NCBI GenBank assembly: GCA_947095585.1
Contig: OX352761.1
Location: 61,062,832-61,126,831, forward strand
DNA length: 64,000 bases
Direction: 5' to 3'
Source: Nephrocerus scutellatus
Lineage: Eukaryota > Arthropoda > Insecta > Diptera > Pipunculidae
Numbering within the stretch: position 1 is the first letter of the stretch; every line of letters starts with the position of its first letter. Below, piece by piece: positions 1-11,090 of this stretch. The position numbers and the translations under genes were made by a program. The notes beneath the pieces were generated by a model that was given only the letters and a program-made list of their open reading frames with translations, was not told where the DNA came from and ran no database searches.

Positions 1-1910
1 GAAAGTTTATCCCTTTCTCCTGAAATCAAAGGAAGGTGGATGGTATGACTTTAGCTGTAAAGAGGCTTCTAGGATTAGAGAGGTATGCTTTCAGTTGTAC
101 AAAGCAAACCCTACCGAGAAAAACCAAAAAAAATTTAAACGAGCAAAAAATGAGTAATGTCCATCTTCGGCGATTCAAATTCGCCTACGACCAAAAGTTA
201 AGGCAAAAAATACTACAATGTCCCAAAGGTAGTAAAAATTTTTGGTCTTTCATGAAAAGAATCAAAAATTTATAATGACATTCCAGTTGTCAGCTCTATA
301 GACAAGGCCAATCTGTTTGCTGCGCATTTTGCAGCTAGCTCCACGCTTTCAGATTGTGCATTGCTACCTCCTGCACGTCAGAGTATTGAACACTCTATGG
401 GACAGATATTCATTCGTACTCGTGCAGTTGCTAGATTTTTAAACGATCTCAACACTCACAAATCCGCTGGGCCAGATGGTATTTCACCAATGGTTCTGAA
501 GAGGTGTTCTTCCAAGCTGGCATTACCATTGCGTAAGCTTTTCCATCTATCCTATTTTCTGGAGTCTTCCAGAGAAGTTGGAAAACAGCATTTGTCCAGC
601 CCATAATACCCAAAAAAGGCGAGCCGTCGTCTCCTTCTTCGTACCGACCCATAGCATTCTTTCCAAGGTCATGGAAACACTGATCAATTATCAGCTTAAG
701 AAATATCTTGAAACCAACGAAATCTTTAGTGACCGGCAGTATGGATTTCGTGGGCAACGTTCTACAGGTGATTTATTGGTATATCTCAACGAACAGTGGA
801 ACCGGTCTTTGCATCATTTTGGAGAAAGCAAAGCTGTTGCACTCGATATTTCTAAGGCATTTGACGGAGTTTGGCATCAAGCTCTTTTGTCTAAAATGCG
901 TGCTTATGGAGTCGATTAAAAACTGCTTCATTGGATTAGAAGATATCTTTTGGACCGCTCAATTCAAGTTGTTTTGGACGGTTTCAAGTCTAAAGTTCAC
1001 TACTTAAATGCTGGCGTTCCCCAGCACTCTGTTTTGTCCCCAACTCTCTTCCTCATTTTTATTAATGATCTCTTATCTGTGACTTCTAATCCAATTCACT
1101 CTTTTGCCGACGACAGCACTCTCAGCTTCTCATACAAGTTTAAGGCACGTCCCTCCACTTCTCATGTAGAACTCAAACAACTTCGTATGTTAAGCACGTT
1201 AAATTCTGACCTTGACAGCATAATACAATGGGGAGAAATCAATCGAGTAGAATTTAACGCTTCCAAAACCCAATGATGTCTCCTGTCGTCCATGCGAATC
1301 CTAAATCCCATGCCATTATCCATGAATTGCACTTGCATCGAGGAAACCGAAAATCTCGCAATTCTCGGTATGTGCGTTAACGACAAGCTTCGTTGGAATG
1401 ACCACATATTTACCGTCGCAAAAAATGCTGCGAAATGTTTAGGTTTTCTAGCCTGGTGCAAGAAATATTTCACTCCCTCTGATCTGGCTACCATATACAA
1501 GGCTTCTATTCGCCCTAAAATTGAGTACAATTGTCATATCTGGTCTGGTGCGCCTAAGACTACTTTGCATCAGCTAGATACATAGAATACAAAACCGCGC
1601 GATAAAACTTATCGGTGACGAAAATATAGCGAAATCAAGAGATTCGCTTGAACACCTGCTCATGTTTACCCTCAAGCCCGTCTTCGGACGTACTGTTAAA
1701 TTCAGGGATTCGTTCTTCAGCCATACAACACGTATGTGGAAGGCTCTGCCAAGCTCTGTCTCTCCACATCACTATGATCCACAGGCATTCAAAACACAAG
1801 TTAATAGACATCTCCTCTTTTCTCCTCCTCTTCCTTAACGCTCACGCTGTGCCAAGCATATAGCCGAGGGTGCGAAACCCCTTGAAGCGTGCGCGAATTA
1901 TAAAAAAAAG
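1..1910 (+). pseudogene. LINE family copy A: reverse transcriptase and 3' end, 5'-truncated
   Basis: Remnant of an APE-type non-LTR retrotransposon. Pieces of one RT lie in different plus frames: a linker region (36-275), RT fingers with the AGPDGIS motif (361-606), the QYGFRGQRSTGDL region (578-919), and the palm with the catalytic FADD motif at 1,102-1,113. The C-terminal part has the WSGAPKTTL region (1,292-1,585). At least four frameshifts or stops separate them, so this copy cannot encode a working RT. The endonuclease is missing because the window starts inside the element. The 3' end has a small GGGTGCGAAACCCC stem-loop and ends in an A-rich tail near 1,910. Copies B (8,291-9,860) and C (18,846-21,262, minus) are the same family. 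The clade is not certain; jockey-superfamily is my guess. Confidence 0.85.
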
Positions 1911-2017
1911 CCCGACAAGGCCGGAAGATCTTTATAAACAAATAAAAGATTCAAATTCATTGTACAAGCTTAAGAGGATAATAGCTTATTGCGGAAGATT
2001 CAAGTCCAACTCAACCT

Positions 2018-3441
2018 CAGCATAGACTACGGAAAGCAAAACGAGGAGCTGTGGACGCTGTTGGGAACCTAGCAAATATACTATTTGGAGTACTCGATTT
2101 TCGATACGCTGAAGAACTGGTTGCTAATATTGACAAGGTATACGCTAGTGAAAATCACCTTCTCGATCTACTCAAAAACCACACATCAATGTTAGATTCC
2201 ACAGTGAACATAATGGCAAAAAACCAAGCTGCTATGGACATTACGCACTTGTAACGCAACTAGATCAAATAATGAATCGCGTGCATAACATCACCCAATA
2301 CGCATATCAAATACAAGTGCAGCAATTGTTCTCATCTTGGGCTATTTACACCAGACTACTTATCACCAACATACAACGGACGCAAACATCTATTATCACT
2401 CTACTAGCAGATACACATCACGGAAGAACCAACTATTTACTAATTTCAACACATCAATTGCGAGAAGAAGCCGTCAAAATTAAAAAATCTACCACTAGGC
2501 ATTCACCTCCCTATTGAACTTAGCAACATACTAGCACTCTACAAACTTTTGCTGACAGAAGGACGAATCTTGAGCAACCATGTAATTTTTGGAATTAGTC
2601 TACCACTGACAGGACGTAAAAAATTTGCAATGTTTAAGAACATCCTAATTCCAGCAATCACAAACAATACGCTCATCGCCATAGAACCATCATCCACATA
2701 TCTTGGGCATACCCACATATCATCAGGACGAGTATTATCCATTATCCGATGACGACCTAGCATCACCATCATAGAAAACGCAATGTACCTATGCACACAA
2801 ACCCATCCAATTTATCGCCGGGGATCAAACATCAGCTTGTGTGAAGTCAATCTGCTCAACAACATACCATCGCTTTCAAAATATAGTTTAAAGGCCGTTC
2901 AAATGATTCCCGTCTGGTCAAAAATTCTAAACGTAAACCAATGGATCTATGCCGTAATGAACGAAACTCTATTGAATGTAGTGTGACAGACAACCATCGC
3001 TTATTACAATTAGTGGAACTGGCCTCTTAACACTGCAGCCAACCTGTGTTGTAAGGGAAAACTTCCTAGCACTGCAAGCCCATCGCAAATATTCAAGCAA
3101 TATTCGGCTATCACAAACCAGATTCTACCAAGCTATAAGTCTACATGATCTCACATATCTACAAGCACTTTGTCACAATAATACTCGAGTCAATGTCAGC
3201 ACACATATCATGGAACTTGAAGGCCTACGTGAACAAATTAAGGCTGAACAGAGAGACTTTCCCAACCAGCTATATCATCACAACATCCGGCATACAATCG
3301 TGGCGTTATATACTCTGGAACCATGACCTGCATAGCTGCAAAAGGCCGGCGGCCAAGCCAATATCAACACCAAGAAACGCTTTACGATCAACATCTGATA
3401 ATCCGAGGATCATCAGCGAGGCGCAGTATGTTTCGTTTTAG
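2018..3441 (+). pseudogene. Decayed env-like (F-type fusion glycoprotein) relic of an LTR element
   Basis: Five or more short plus-strand fragments in changing frames look like one envelope protein. The best mark is at 2,030-2,044: a basic RKAKR furin-type site followed at once by a Gly/Ala/Val/Leu-rich stretch and the tract LFGVLD. Baculovirus F and insect errantivirus Env proteins have a comparable KR-then-hydrophobic-then-LFG.LD arrangement. Downstream fragments (2,051-2,254; 2,272-2,517; 2,549-2,752; 2,783-2,986; 3,145-3,441) would be the ectodomain to the C-terminal end. There are many stops and frameshifts. No gag or pol lies beside it, so the rest of the element is lost. Whether it came from a Ty3/errantivirus or an env-bearing BEL/Pao element I cannot tell. 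Confidence 0.55.
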
Positions 3442-4040
3442 AATTTATATTATCTTAAAATTATTTAGTTTTAAGGTTCTTCTTGGTAAGTCCTTTTGAA
3501 GCAGAATATGCACTGGAGTGAAGTGAGTGCATCCACTGCCCGTGTAATTTTGTTGCACTGTTGCACATTAGCACGTCATGCAACACTTCTTATACGTAGT
3601 AGTAGTAACACAACCCGCACTATCTCGCTCTTGTTTACCGAATGCACAAATATTTTGTCATGTATTTGTAGGAAATTAAACAGGCTCCAATACTGTATTT
3701 ATCAAAACAAAATGTATCCAACATTTCTCGAAATAATCGTGTTGTTAAATTTTAATTTTAAAAAATGTTGTTTTGAATTTTACGACATTTATATTGGTAT
3801 GGTTAAATGATTTAAGAAAGTGTATATTGTTCCTATCTTATGCGTCCACATCGCGTCACTGGAAACTCAACCAAATCCAGTGAACGATTTCGGTACCCAA
3901 TCCGATTTGTATTAGCTTGGGTCGGGGCTAAATAAGAAGGTGGACTTGCCTTGGTCGGCGGCGCTTTATGTCGATCTAGGTTACGGTTGGCTAATCACCA
4001 CTTAACTGAAATAATTGATTCTTGAAACTAATACAAGCCT
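3442..4040. other. No gene seen; possible LTR remnant then RTE 5' region
   Basis: I see no coding potential here. The first part is AT-rich and may be the 3' end of the element that carried the env relic, but no second LTR copy exists to test this. From about 3,840 the base composition changes and the DNA probably belongs to the 5' untranslated part of the RTE-like LINE that follows. Confidence 0.3.
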
Positions 4041-5494
4041 CGGATACATATCAAAGTTATCAACAATGACCTTTGGCCCACGGAAAAGGACACGTTTTGT
4101 AACTTGGAACATTTGCACGGTCGACAACAACAAAAGAATTTCGTAAATACCATCTAGAGATTCTTGGTCTTAGTGAGGTGAGATTACCTAGAGTAGGGGA
4201 AAAACGAACATTTACCGGCGAGTTTCTAATTTTTTCGGGTAAGCCTGCAGGAGAACACCATGCGAATGGAGTGGGATTTCTACTCTCTAAAGCCGCGAGA
4301 AGATCGTTACAGGACTGGCAAGCAATATCCGATAGAATTATTATTGCAAGATTTAAATCTGCTGCTCGATAGGTCGTGTTTGTTAAAGTTTACGCACCAA
4401 CGGAACAAGCCACCTCTTAAGAAAAATACACGTTTTACTTGCGTCTAAATAATTCATTAGATCAACTACGGAAGAGTGACATCGTTATTTTGATGGGTGA
4501 CCTTAACGCAAAGGTAGGCAGCGACAACAGTGATTGGGAACATGTCATGCGAAACACGGCCTTGGTTCTATGAATGACAACGGTAAAAGTTTTGCTGATC
4601 TATGTTCTGATCGCAACCTAATCATTGGAGGCACAATTTTTCCCCACAAAAACACTACAATACAGCACAGTCTACCAACTCGCTCGTAAGCTCACTAACA
4701 AGAAACACCACATCAACTACCCTCTTAATGCAATAGACGGCTCTTTGATCCATATGGAGGAACAACAATTAACCCGCTGGACAGAACATTTTAATAATGT
4801 TTTGAATTGTACTTCGCCAGGCACGTCTATTAACCTTCAAGCCGACTTCAAGTTAACTACGCGAACATTGCATGCGATATATCAAGATATCTGGGAATCT
4901 GAATCCATTTTATCGTCGTTTAATGGAGGCTTAATAGTCAAACTCCCCAAGAAAGATGATTTGAACAATTGCGAAAACTGGGGAGGAATTACCCTGCTAA
5001 ACACCATAAGCAAAGTGATCTCCTCTATAAAAGCTAGGCGCTTACGGAATTCGTTAGAACCAACTGGGTGATGAAAATAGTAACCCGTACTCCATCGGGT
5101 TTGCCATGGAAAAATTAAAATTAAGTGGGTTTAAAAATTAACGTCTCAAAAAAAACTATTTTGCGTTAACGCTAGTGATACATGTGATCTCTAGATTGAC
5201 GGACATCAGATAGAGGAAGTCGAAAAGTTTTGTTATTTGGGCAGCTGGATGTTAAAAAATGGTGGTGCTGACTCGGATGTGTGCTCTCGTGTAAACAAGG
5301 CGCGACACTCCTATAGTATGCTAAATAATATCTGGAACGCTTCGCAAATCTCCCGGAATCTGAAGCCAACGATCTTCAGATCTAACGTTCTCTCAGTTCT
5401 CTTGTATCGCTGCGAAACGTGGAAAGTCACAGATTCAATTGCGACGCGCCTCCAAGTCTTCGTCAACAAGTGCTTAAGGAGGATACTGCCTTAA
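4041..5494 (+). pseudogene. RTE-like LINE: endonuclease and RT fragments, interrupted
   Basis: The APE endonuclease begins near 4,065 with a KRTRF.TWN-type start. It continues with a SEVRLP-like motif and the GKPAGE.HANGVGFLLS block (4,178-4,372), then a MGDLNAKVGSDN block near 4,490. The RT follows as LPKKDDLNNCENWGGITLL (4,940-5,010). The RT C-terminal region with a KFCYLGSWM block spans about 5,200-5,494. These blocks are typical of RTE-clade elements, often annotated as craniofacial development protein 2-like. Frameshifts, stops and a large deletion of the RT palm make it dead. The coding sequence resumes at 6,280 after a nested insertion. Confidence 0.8.
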
Positions 5495-5499
5495 AAAAA

Positions 5500-6270
5500 A
5501 GCTGTGTTATGCATTACGGACTTTATACTATTTGCGTAGAATTTGCTGCCCAGAATTTTTGAGAGTTCTACATTTCGCTACGGTGGCATTTCACATACAA
5601 TATGGTCTATCATGTTGGGGTGGTATTTATGCTTCAAATATATCCTGAATTAAGTCAATTCAAAAAACAATACGAAAGGTTATGAACTTTAAGCCGAGAA
5701 TCACACCATCTTTTCCTCTATTTGTAAAATATAATATTTTACCGTTACGATATTTATATGTATTCAAGGTTATGAAAATGTTCTATGTAATGAGTGGAAA
5801 TCGGATTGTCGACAATCGCTATACTGAACCATATTTATTTCGAAATTCTAATCGAATCAAAATTCCAGTTCCAAAGAAAGAACATTTTCGGAATTCTTTG
5901 TTTATACTGCTCCAAAATTATTTAGTCAATTACCATACCATATAGTTCCTGTTAATAATTTAAAATAATTTTGTCGTTTAGTCAAAAATTGGGTGTTTTC
6001 GTTTAGCGACATCGAAATTTTTATTTTATTTTTTATTTTTATCTTAATATATATAATACCAGGCTAAGTTGCTTAAATGCTTTTCAAAAGTGTACAATAC
6101 TATCAATATTTTTAAATGTAATTAAATTTAATAAGTCTCACACTACGATTCGTGCTCCGATACATTTTCTGTGGAAATAGGAGTCCATTATATATTTATT
6201 TTCTGTAAATGTATTTTTTGTTTTGAAATTGTAAACTATATGAAGATGAAAATAAATAAATAAATAAAAA
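5500..6270 (+). mobile_element. 3' end of a second LINE nested inside the RTE copy
   Basis: Between the two halves of the RTE reading frame lies about 770 bp of another non-LTR element. It has a C-terminal RT fragment (best part 5,682-5,945, with the SFPLFVKYNILPLRYLYVF stretch), an AT-rich 3' UTR, and a tail of AAATAAATAAATAA near 6,252-6,270. A short microsatellite tail and 5' truncation are usual for LINE insertions. It is a different family from copies A to C. The flanks are A-rich, so no clear target duplication can be read. Confidence 0.6.
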
Positions 6271-6279
6271 AGATGGCTG

Positions 6280-6618
6280 GACATTTTCACCAATCAAGAC
6301 TTGGGGAGGGTAACGCAGCAGGAAGCAATCGCGATTACCATCAGACGACGAAAATGAAGCTGGATTGGCCACACTTTGAGAAAGCCAGCGGACGATATTA
6401 CGAAACTAGCGCTTGACTGGAAATCACAAGAAAGCCGTCGAGTTGGGAGGCCTAGCAAGACATGGAAAAGGACAATAGAAGACGAAGCAAGATCCCAAAG
6501 GACCGAGTGGCGTCTCTTGAAACCTCAGGCGATAAATCGAGTTTTTTGGCGGGCGTTTGTAAAAGCGCTACGTTCCTCGCGGAGTAAAGGAAAGAAAGAA
6601 GATGTTGTTAGATCTTAA
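6280..6618 (+). pseudogene. RTE-like LINE C-terminal end (resumes after insertion)
   Basis: An 80-codon open stretch (6,376-6,618), plus out-of-frame sequence before it, matches the usual RTE C-terminus: a basic LRKP-like segment, DITKLALDWK, SRRVGRPSKTWKRT, and a final NRVFWRAFVKAL block. It is the continuation of the fragment ending near 5,494. There is no other nearby RTE copy. Confidence 0.65.
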
Positions 6619-6880
6619 AAATTTAATTTTCTTTCAAAAAAGACCAACAGTAAGTAAGTTAAAGTGTGCTACATTAACAGATTGGAGTGAACAATTAAAG
6701 TTTTTACTTTGGATCAAAAGTTGTGCTAAGCCAATAAGGCAAACTAGTGGAGTATTTGAAAGAAGAACCAGGCACACAATTTGTGCAACACAATTATGAC
6801 GAATTTTGGAGAACGCAATTTTCATAAGAGGGTGGCATTTACATTTTTACATATGATTTTAAAATCTACGTGGGAAATCG
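6619..6880. other. Unassigned AT-rich sequence
   Basis: Two overlapping short open stretches on opposite strands (6,602-6,799 plus; 6,634-6,825 minus) show no motif I recognise. The sequence could be the 3' UTR of the RTE copy or the start of the duplicated segment that follows. Confidence 0.3.
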
Positions 6881-7118
6881 CAAGTATTGAATTTACTAAT
6901 CTTTAAAATAACATATATGAGCTGGAGCTTTCCTGAAGAAGATTATATTGATCGAAATATTTAATAATTTTACAAGCAGAGCTTTTCAAAGAAACTCTTT
7001 TGAAATTGGAATATTTAAAAGTAAATTTTAGCCGAGCAAGTATTGAATTTACGAATCTTTAAAATAACATATAAGAGCTGGAGCTTTCCTAAAAAAGTTT
7101 TATAGTGATCGAAATATA

Positions 7119-7723
7119 TCGTTACGAAATTCAGGCTTTCGAGTTCGTAAAGGATTTTGGAAATAAAACACAACACAAGTTTAATAATTTACAAATAATA
7201 ACTTTAATTCACAAACAATAAAAATAACACATGTTCACAATTTTTTTCTGGACAACTTTTAAATGCACACAAAAAACACTTATAATCCTTGTACTTTACA
7301 ATAATTTCCTTATGGTAGCTTTCTCTGCAGTGAGCGCCACCTTTTATACTAATTGAAAAGCTTCCAGAAACTTCCAATATTATAGACAGAAATATCGAGA
7401 AAATACCAGAAAATTTTAGCCTTATTCCCTTATTTACAACTAACGATACTTATATGCAATAAGTCATCGTCCAAAAATAAACTACATTTTCAATCATGTT
7501 CTTTTACAAAAACCGGGTAAACCGCACAAACCAGTTTGACAGTACATAACGATTCAATCTTGCAGTCGGTTGAATTTAAAATTTCAAATAATCTAAAGTC
7601 TTACACTCTAAAAGTATGCTACATAAAAGTGCTTATTTTTAGTATGCAGTATTTACATTGCGTTTTATTTTAAGATTCGAATTCAATTATACTCGTATGC
7701 GCTACTAACTACTTTTCGTAACA
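7119..7723 (-). mobile_element. Solo LTR (605 bp) with 5-bp target duplication
   Basis: On the minus strand the element starts TGTTACGAAAAG and ends TTTCGTAACGA, giving short inverted ends typical of LTRs, with one terminal base changed. It is flanked by ATATA at 7,114-7,118 and 7,724-7,728. The minus strand has a TATAAAAG box at 7,341-7,348, about 375 nt from its 5' end. No internal retroviral sequence is present, as expected after LTR-LTR recombination. The family is not identified. Confidence 0.7.
7341..7348 (-). promoter_or_regulatory. TATA box of the solo LTR
   Basis: TATAAAAG on the minus strand, followed downstream by GGTGGCGCTCACTGCAG, in the middle of the 605-bp LTR. The position fits a U3/R boundary, but transcription is not shown. 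Confidence 0.45.
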
Positions 7724-7785
7724 ATATAATAATTTTACAAGCAGAGCATTTCAAGGAAACTTTTTTGAAATTTAAATTTTTAAAT

Positions 7786-8290
7786 ATTTATATATGCGTA
7801 TATGAAGCGTTTAAAATTCATTTTAATTAAATTTTATAACGAAATGAAAAGAAGAGCCTAAACATTTTTATTGCCTCTACCCAGTGGGGATTGAGGTGTA
7901 ATTTTTCTTTGGTTTTGCTGAAATAAAAACATGGCTGATTAAATTTAATTGGCGAAGGTGTGTGGTTGGAATGACGATTCCAGGGGTGAAGCTTTTTTCG
8001 AAGGAAAAAGAATGACATGACGAGGAACTTCCTTTTTTTTCTACGAAGACCTAACCACGGACAGTAACTGAACTAGCTCCCTCGACTCTTTGCTTCCTTT
8101 TTATACTATCATCCTTCTCCTTTTCACACGACACAAATCTTTTTTTTTGTTAATGAGTAGGTGTCACTGGAGGGTGACAAGAACCGCCCATCCGATTAGT
8201 CCGGGCAACCCTAAGGTATCGTAGTCTCCCTCCCAGTGGCTGAACCCCAAGTGGGAACGTCTATCGTAACATCTTCAATTCCAACGCTCA
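7786..8290. other. No gene seen
   Basis: AT-rich at first, then a more GC-balanced stretch from about 8,040. A 63-codon minus-strand open frame (7,827-8,018) has no recognisable motif. The piece at 8,150-8,290 runs into LINE copy B and may be unrelated junk or part of its older flank. Confidence 0.3.
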
Positions 8291-9860
8291 TTCACAATGA
8301 CATTCCAACTGTCAGCTCCATAGACAAGGCCAATCTGCTTCACATTTCGTAGCCGCCGATACTTGCAAGAGTCGAATCCTCTATGGGACAGATTTACTTT
8401 CGTACTTGTCAAGTGTCTAGAGTATTAAATGATCTCAACGTTCATAAATCTGCTGTGCCTGATGGTATTCCCGCTATAGTTTTGAAGAGGGATTCTTCAA
8501 CGCTGGCATTGCCACTGCGCAGACTTTTCTATTTCTCTCATTCTTCTGGAGTCGTCCCAAGGAATTGGAAAAGAGCCTTTATCCAGCCTGTTCCTAAAAA
8601 GGGCGAACCGTCATCTCTTTCCTTGTACCGACAAACTACGCTAACAGCCATACTTTCAAAGGTCATGGAAACGCTGATCAACCGTAAGCTTATGCAATTC
8701 CTTTAATCACACGAAATCCTTAGCTACCAGCAGTACGGTTTTCGTAGGCAACGTTCTACAGGTGACCTGATGGTTTTTATCAGTGAAAAGTGGAACCATT
8801 ATATTCTTGCTTGATTTGACTAGTAACTACCTTTCAGGTCGTTCAATCCAGATTGTATTGGACGGTTTCAAATCTAATGTTCACCGCATAAACGCTGGTG
8901 GTGTTTTGTTTTCGACACACTTTCTCATTTTGATTAACGATCTCCTGTTCGCTACTTCTAATCCAATCCATTCTTTCGCTGGCGACAGCACTCTTAGCTT
9001 TTCATATGATTTCAAGCTTTCTGCACGCCCCTCTACATCACAAGTGGAACTTGAACAACAACGTATGTTAAGCACGATAAGTTCTGACCTCGACATTATA
9101 ACAAGGTGGGGACTACATAATAGAGTTGAATTTACTGCTTCTAAAACCCAATGCTGTCTTCTGTCGCCAAGCGTAATTTAAACCCCCAATCTTTGTCCGT
9201 GAATTCATCTTACATCAAAGAAACTGAAAAACTAACAATTCTCGGTATGTGCGTCAACAACAAGCTTCGCTGGAACGACCACATATTTGCCACCGCCAAG
9301 AATGCTGCGAGATGTTAAGGTTTCCTAAGACGGATACAAGGCATATATTCACCCCAAACTTGAATACAACTATCTGAGCAAGTGCCCCAAAGACCACATT
9401 GCATCTACTAGACAGAATTCAGAACCGCGCGATAAAACTTATTGGTGACGTCAATATCGCGAAAACAATCGAATCGCTTGAACATCGTAGGAAAGTTTCC
9501 TGCTTGTCATTGTTTTATCGCTTTTTCCAAAAGTAGTGTTCAAAAGAAATATCCAGATGCATCCCGTCCATTCTCGAACCCATCCGTAATAATCATGCCT
9601 CAACTTGAGCCCGCGGGTCTTCCATTAGGCCTATCTTCGGACGAACTAACCAATTCAGAGATTCCTTCTTTATCCGCACAATAGTTATGTGGAATGAATT
9701 GCCCGATTCTGTGTTTTTACATTTATATGATCTGCAGTCTCTTAAGACACACGTGCATAGGCATATAATCTGTTCCTCTCCCTAATTTCCTAAGTCCCAC
9801 TCTGTGCTAAGCATTATAAGGGTGCAAATCCCTTTACCGTGTGTACATTATAAAAAAAAT
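8291..9860 (+). pseudogene. LINE family copy B: RT fragment and 3' end
   Basis: Same family as copy A; its left end aligns with copy A from about position 271. RT fingers and linker are at 8,383-8,706, and the palm is at 8,783-9,181. The catalytic box reads FAGD rather than FADD near 8,970-8,983, so one metal-binding Asp is lost. Internal deletions and frameshifts follow. The 3' end has the same type of stem-loop (GGGTGCAAATCCC) and ends in an A-run at about 9,852-9,859. It is more diverged from copy A than copy C is. Confidence 0.8.
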
Positions 9861-10091
9861 GGACCAGTTCATTGGCGTTCAAGATCCCCTGACCTCACAG
9901 TCTTGGATTTTTTTGTATGGGGAATGAAATAACTAGTTGATTCAACTGAAATAGCAACTCAAAGTGAATTAGAAGGGCTTCTAGAAGCACCAGTTGGCAT
10001 CAATAAGTATTCGCAGTGAAATCCAAAAACGGGCTCTAACATGCATACAAAACCAAGGAGGACACTTTTATTTAACTTGACTTGACCCATT
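9861..10091 (+). pseudogene. Tc1/mariner-type transposase, C-terminal relic
   Basis: The plus-strand translation contains SRSPDLTVLDFFVWG directly after a GPVHW-like segment. After a one-base frameshift it has a CIQNQGGHF-type end near 10,045-10,070. This is the usual C-terminal pattern of DDE_3 (IS630/Tc1/mariner) transposases, where a P-D-L-x-x-x-D block precedes the last catalytic residue. An internal stop and the frameshift make it inactive. The sequence is cut at 10,091 by the BEL/Pao provirus and probably resumes at 16,592. Confidence 0.6.
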
Positions 10092-10336
10092 TGTTGGGAA
10101 TTTGCCAACGATGGGAATTTGCCCATTCATTTGTATAAAATAAAAGCACTAAATTTAAAGTAATTCTATGTTTTTATATATTTAGAGGGACTTAAATTTA
10201 TTGAGTGCCTCCGTACTAATCAAAATCAAAAAGTAAAGTCACATGAAACAAAATGTGGTTATATACGTTGCATAAACGTCAAGACAAAAAACGTGTTTTT
10301 GTCGCCGGGATCGTTATATGGCCAGGGTTGTTAACA
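10092..10336 (-). repeat. 3' LTR of the BEL/Pao element
   Basis: 245 bp, matched by 16,342-16,586. On the minus strand it begins TGTTAACAACCC and ends TTCCCAACA, so the ends are TG...CA with a short inverted repeat. Confidence 0.92.
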
Positions 10337-10345
10337 CCCCCCCGC
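10337..10345 (-). other. Polypurine tract
   Basis: GCGGGGGGG on the minus strand directly next to the 3' LTR, the expected place for the plus-strand primer of reverse transcription. Confidence 0.6.
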
Positions 10346-10369
10346 AGTATAGCTAGAGACTGCGTAGCC

Positions 10370-11090
10370 TTACTCCCCATTTTCTTCTGCAACCCTGATA
10401 TCCAGTAGAGCTAGTTTCGTGACGGGTCTTTGGATGATTCCTGCGACAGTTTGGATTGCAGCGCTGCGAACTTGTCCATCCTTTGCTGATATGTTGACGT
10501 CTGCGACTTTTCCTTTAGGCCAAGTGTTGCGGGGAAGCTGTGGGTCAACTACGATTACCAGGTCACCCTTTTTAATTCTATCTGTCTTCTCGTTCCATTT
10601 GGATCGACGCGTAAGTGTTGGTAGATACTCTAGAATCCAACGTCGCCAGAACTGTTCTACATACTGTTGGCTTCGAAGCCATCTGTTACTCAGCACGTGC
10701 TCTTCGCTACCAAATAATGCTAAAGGTTTAGTGCCATTGGAGCTCCCTAGGAGAAAATGGTTCGGTGTCAATGCCTCGGCGTTTTCGTTGTCCAACGGTA
10801 CGTACGTAAGTGGGCGGGAATTTACGATATTTTCAACCTCAGCCAACATGCTACGTAGGAGCTCATCACTTGGTTTACGAGTCGGCATGATGCGGTAGAG
10901 CACATTTTTTACTGATCTTATCAATCTTTCCCATGCCCCGCCCATATGCGGAGATGCCGGCGTAATAAAATTCCACTTAGTGTGCGAAGAAGTTAGACAA
11001 TTAGCTAACTGATTTTTATCTACGTCCCTTATTGCCTCTTTAAGCTCTCGATCAGCCCCGACGAAGTTTGTACCATTATCCGTGAAAAAT
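10370..11090 (-). pseudogene. BEL/Pao integrase C-terminal part, out of frame
   Basis: Continuation of the polyprotein after the frame break. Starting near 11,090 on the minus strand, the frame shows the second integrase catalytic block (TDNGTNFVGAD), then HMGGAWERLIRSVK with the catalytic Glu. The conserved BEL/Pao tail follows: NSRPLTYV, LTPNHFLLG, then a WPKGKV segment near the end. The stop is at 10,370-10,372, only about 25 bp from the polypurine tract. The first ATG in this frame is at 10,945, but the frame is open well upstream, so it is not an independent gene. Confidence 0.88.

Larger units (their letters stand above)
6881..7785. repeat. 156-bp direct duplication, second copy split by a solo LTR
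   Basis: The unit starting CAAGTATTGAATTTAC occurs at 6,881 and again at 7,037, so the period is 156 bp. The first copy is continuous across GATCGAAATATTTAATAA. The second copy is broken at the same place: its left part ends at 7,118 and its right part resumes at about 7,729 with ATAATTTTACAAGCAGAG. The intact copy therefore acts as a ready-made empty-site control for the insertion. Confidence 0.8.
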
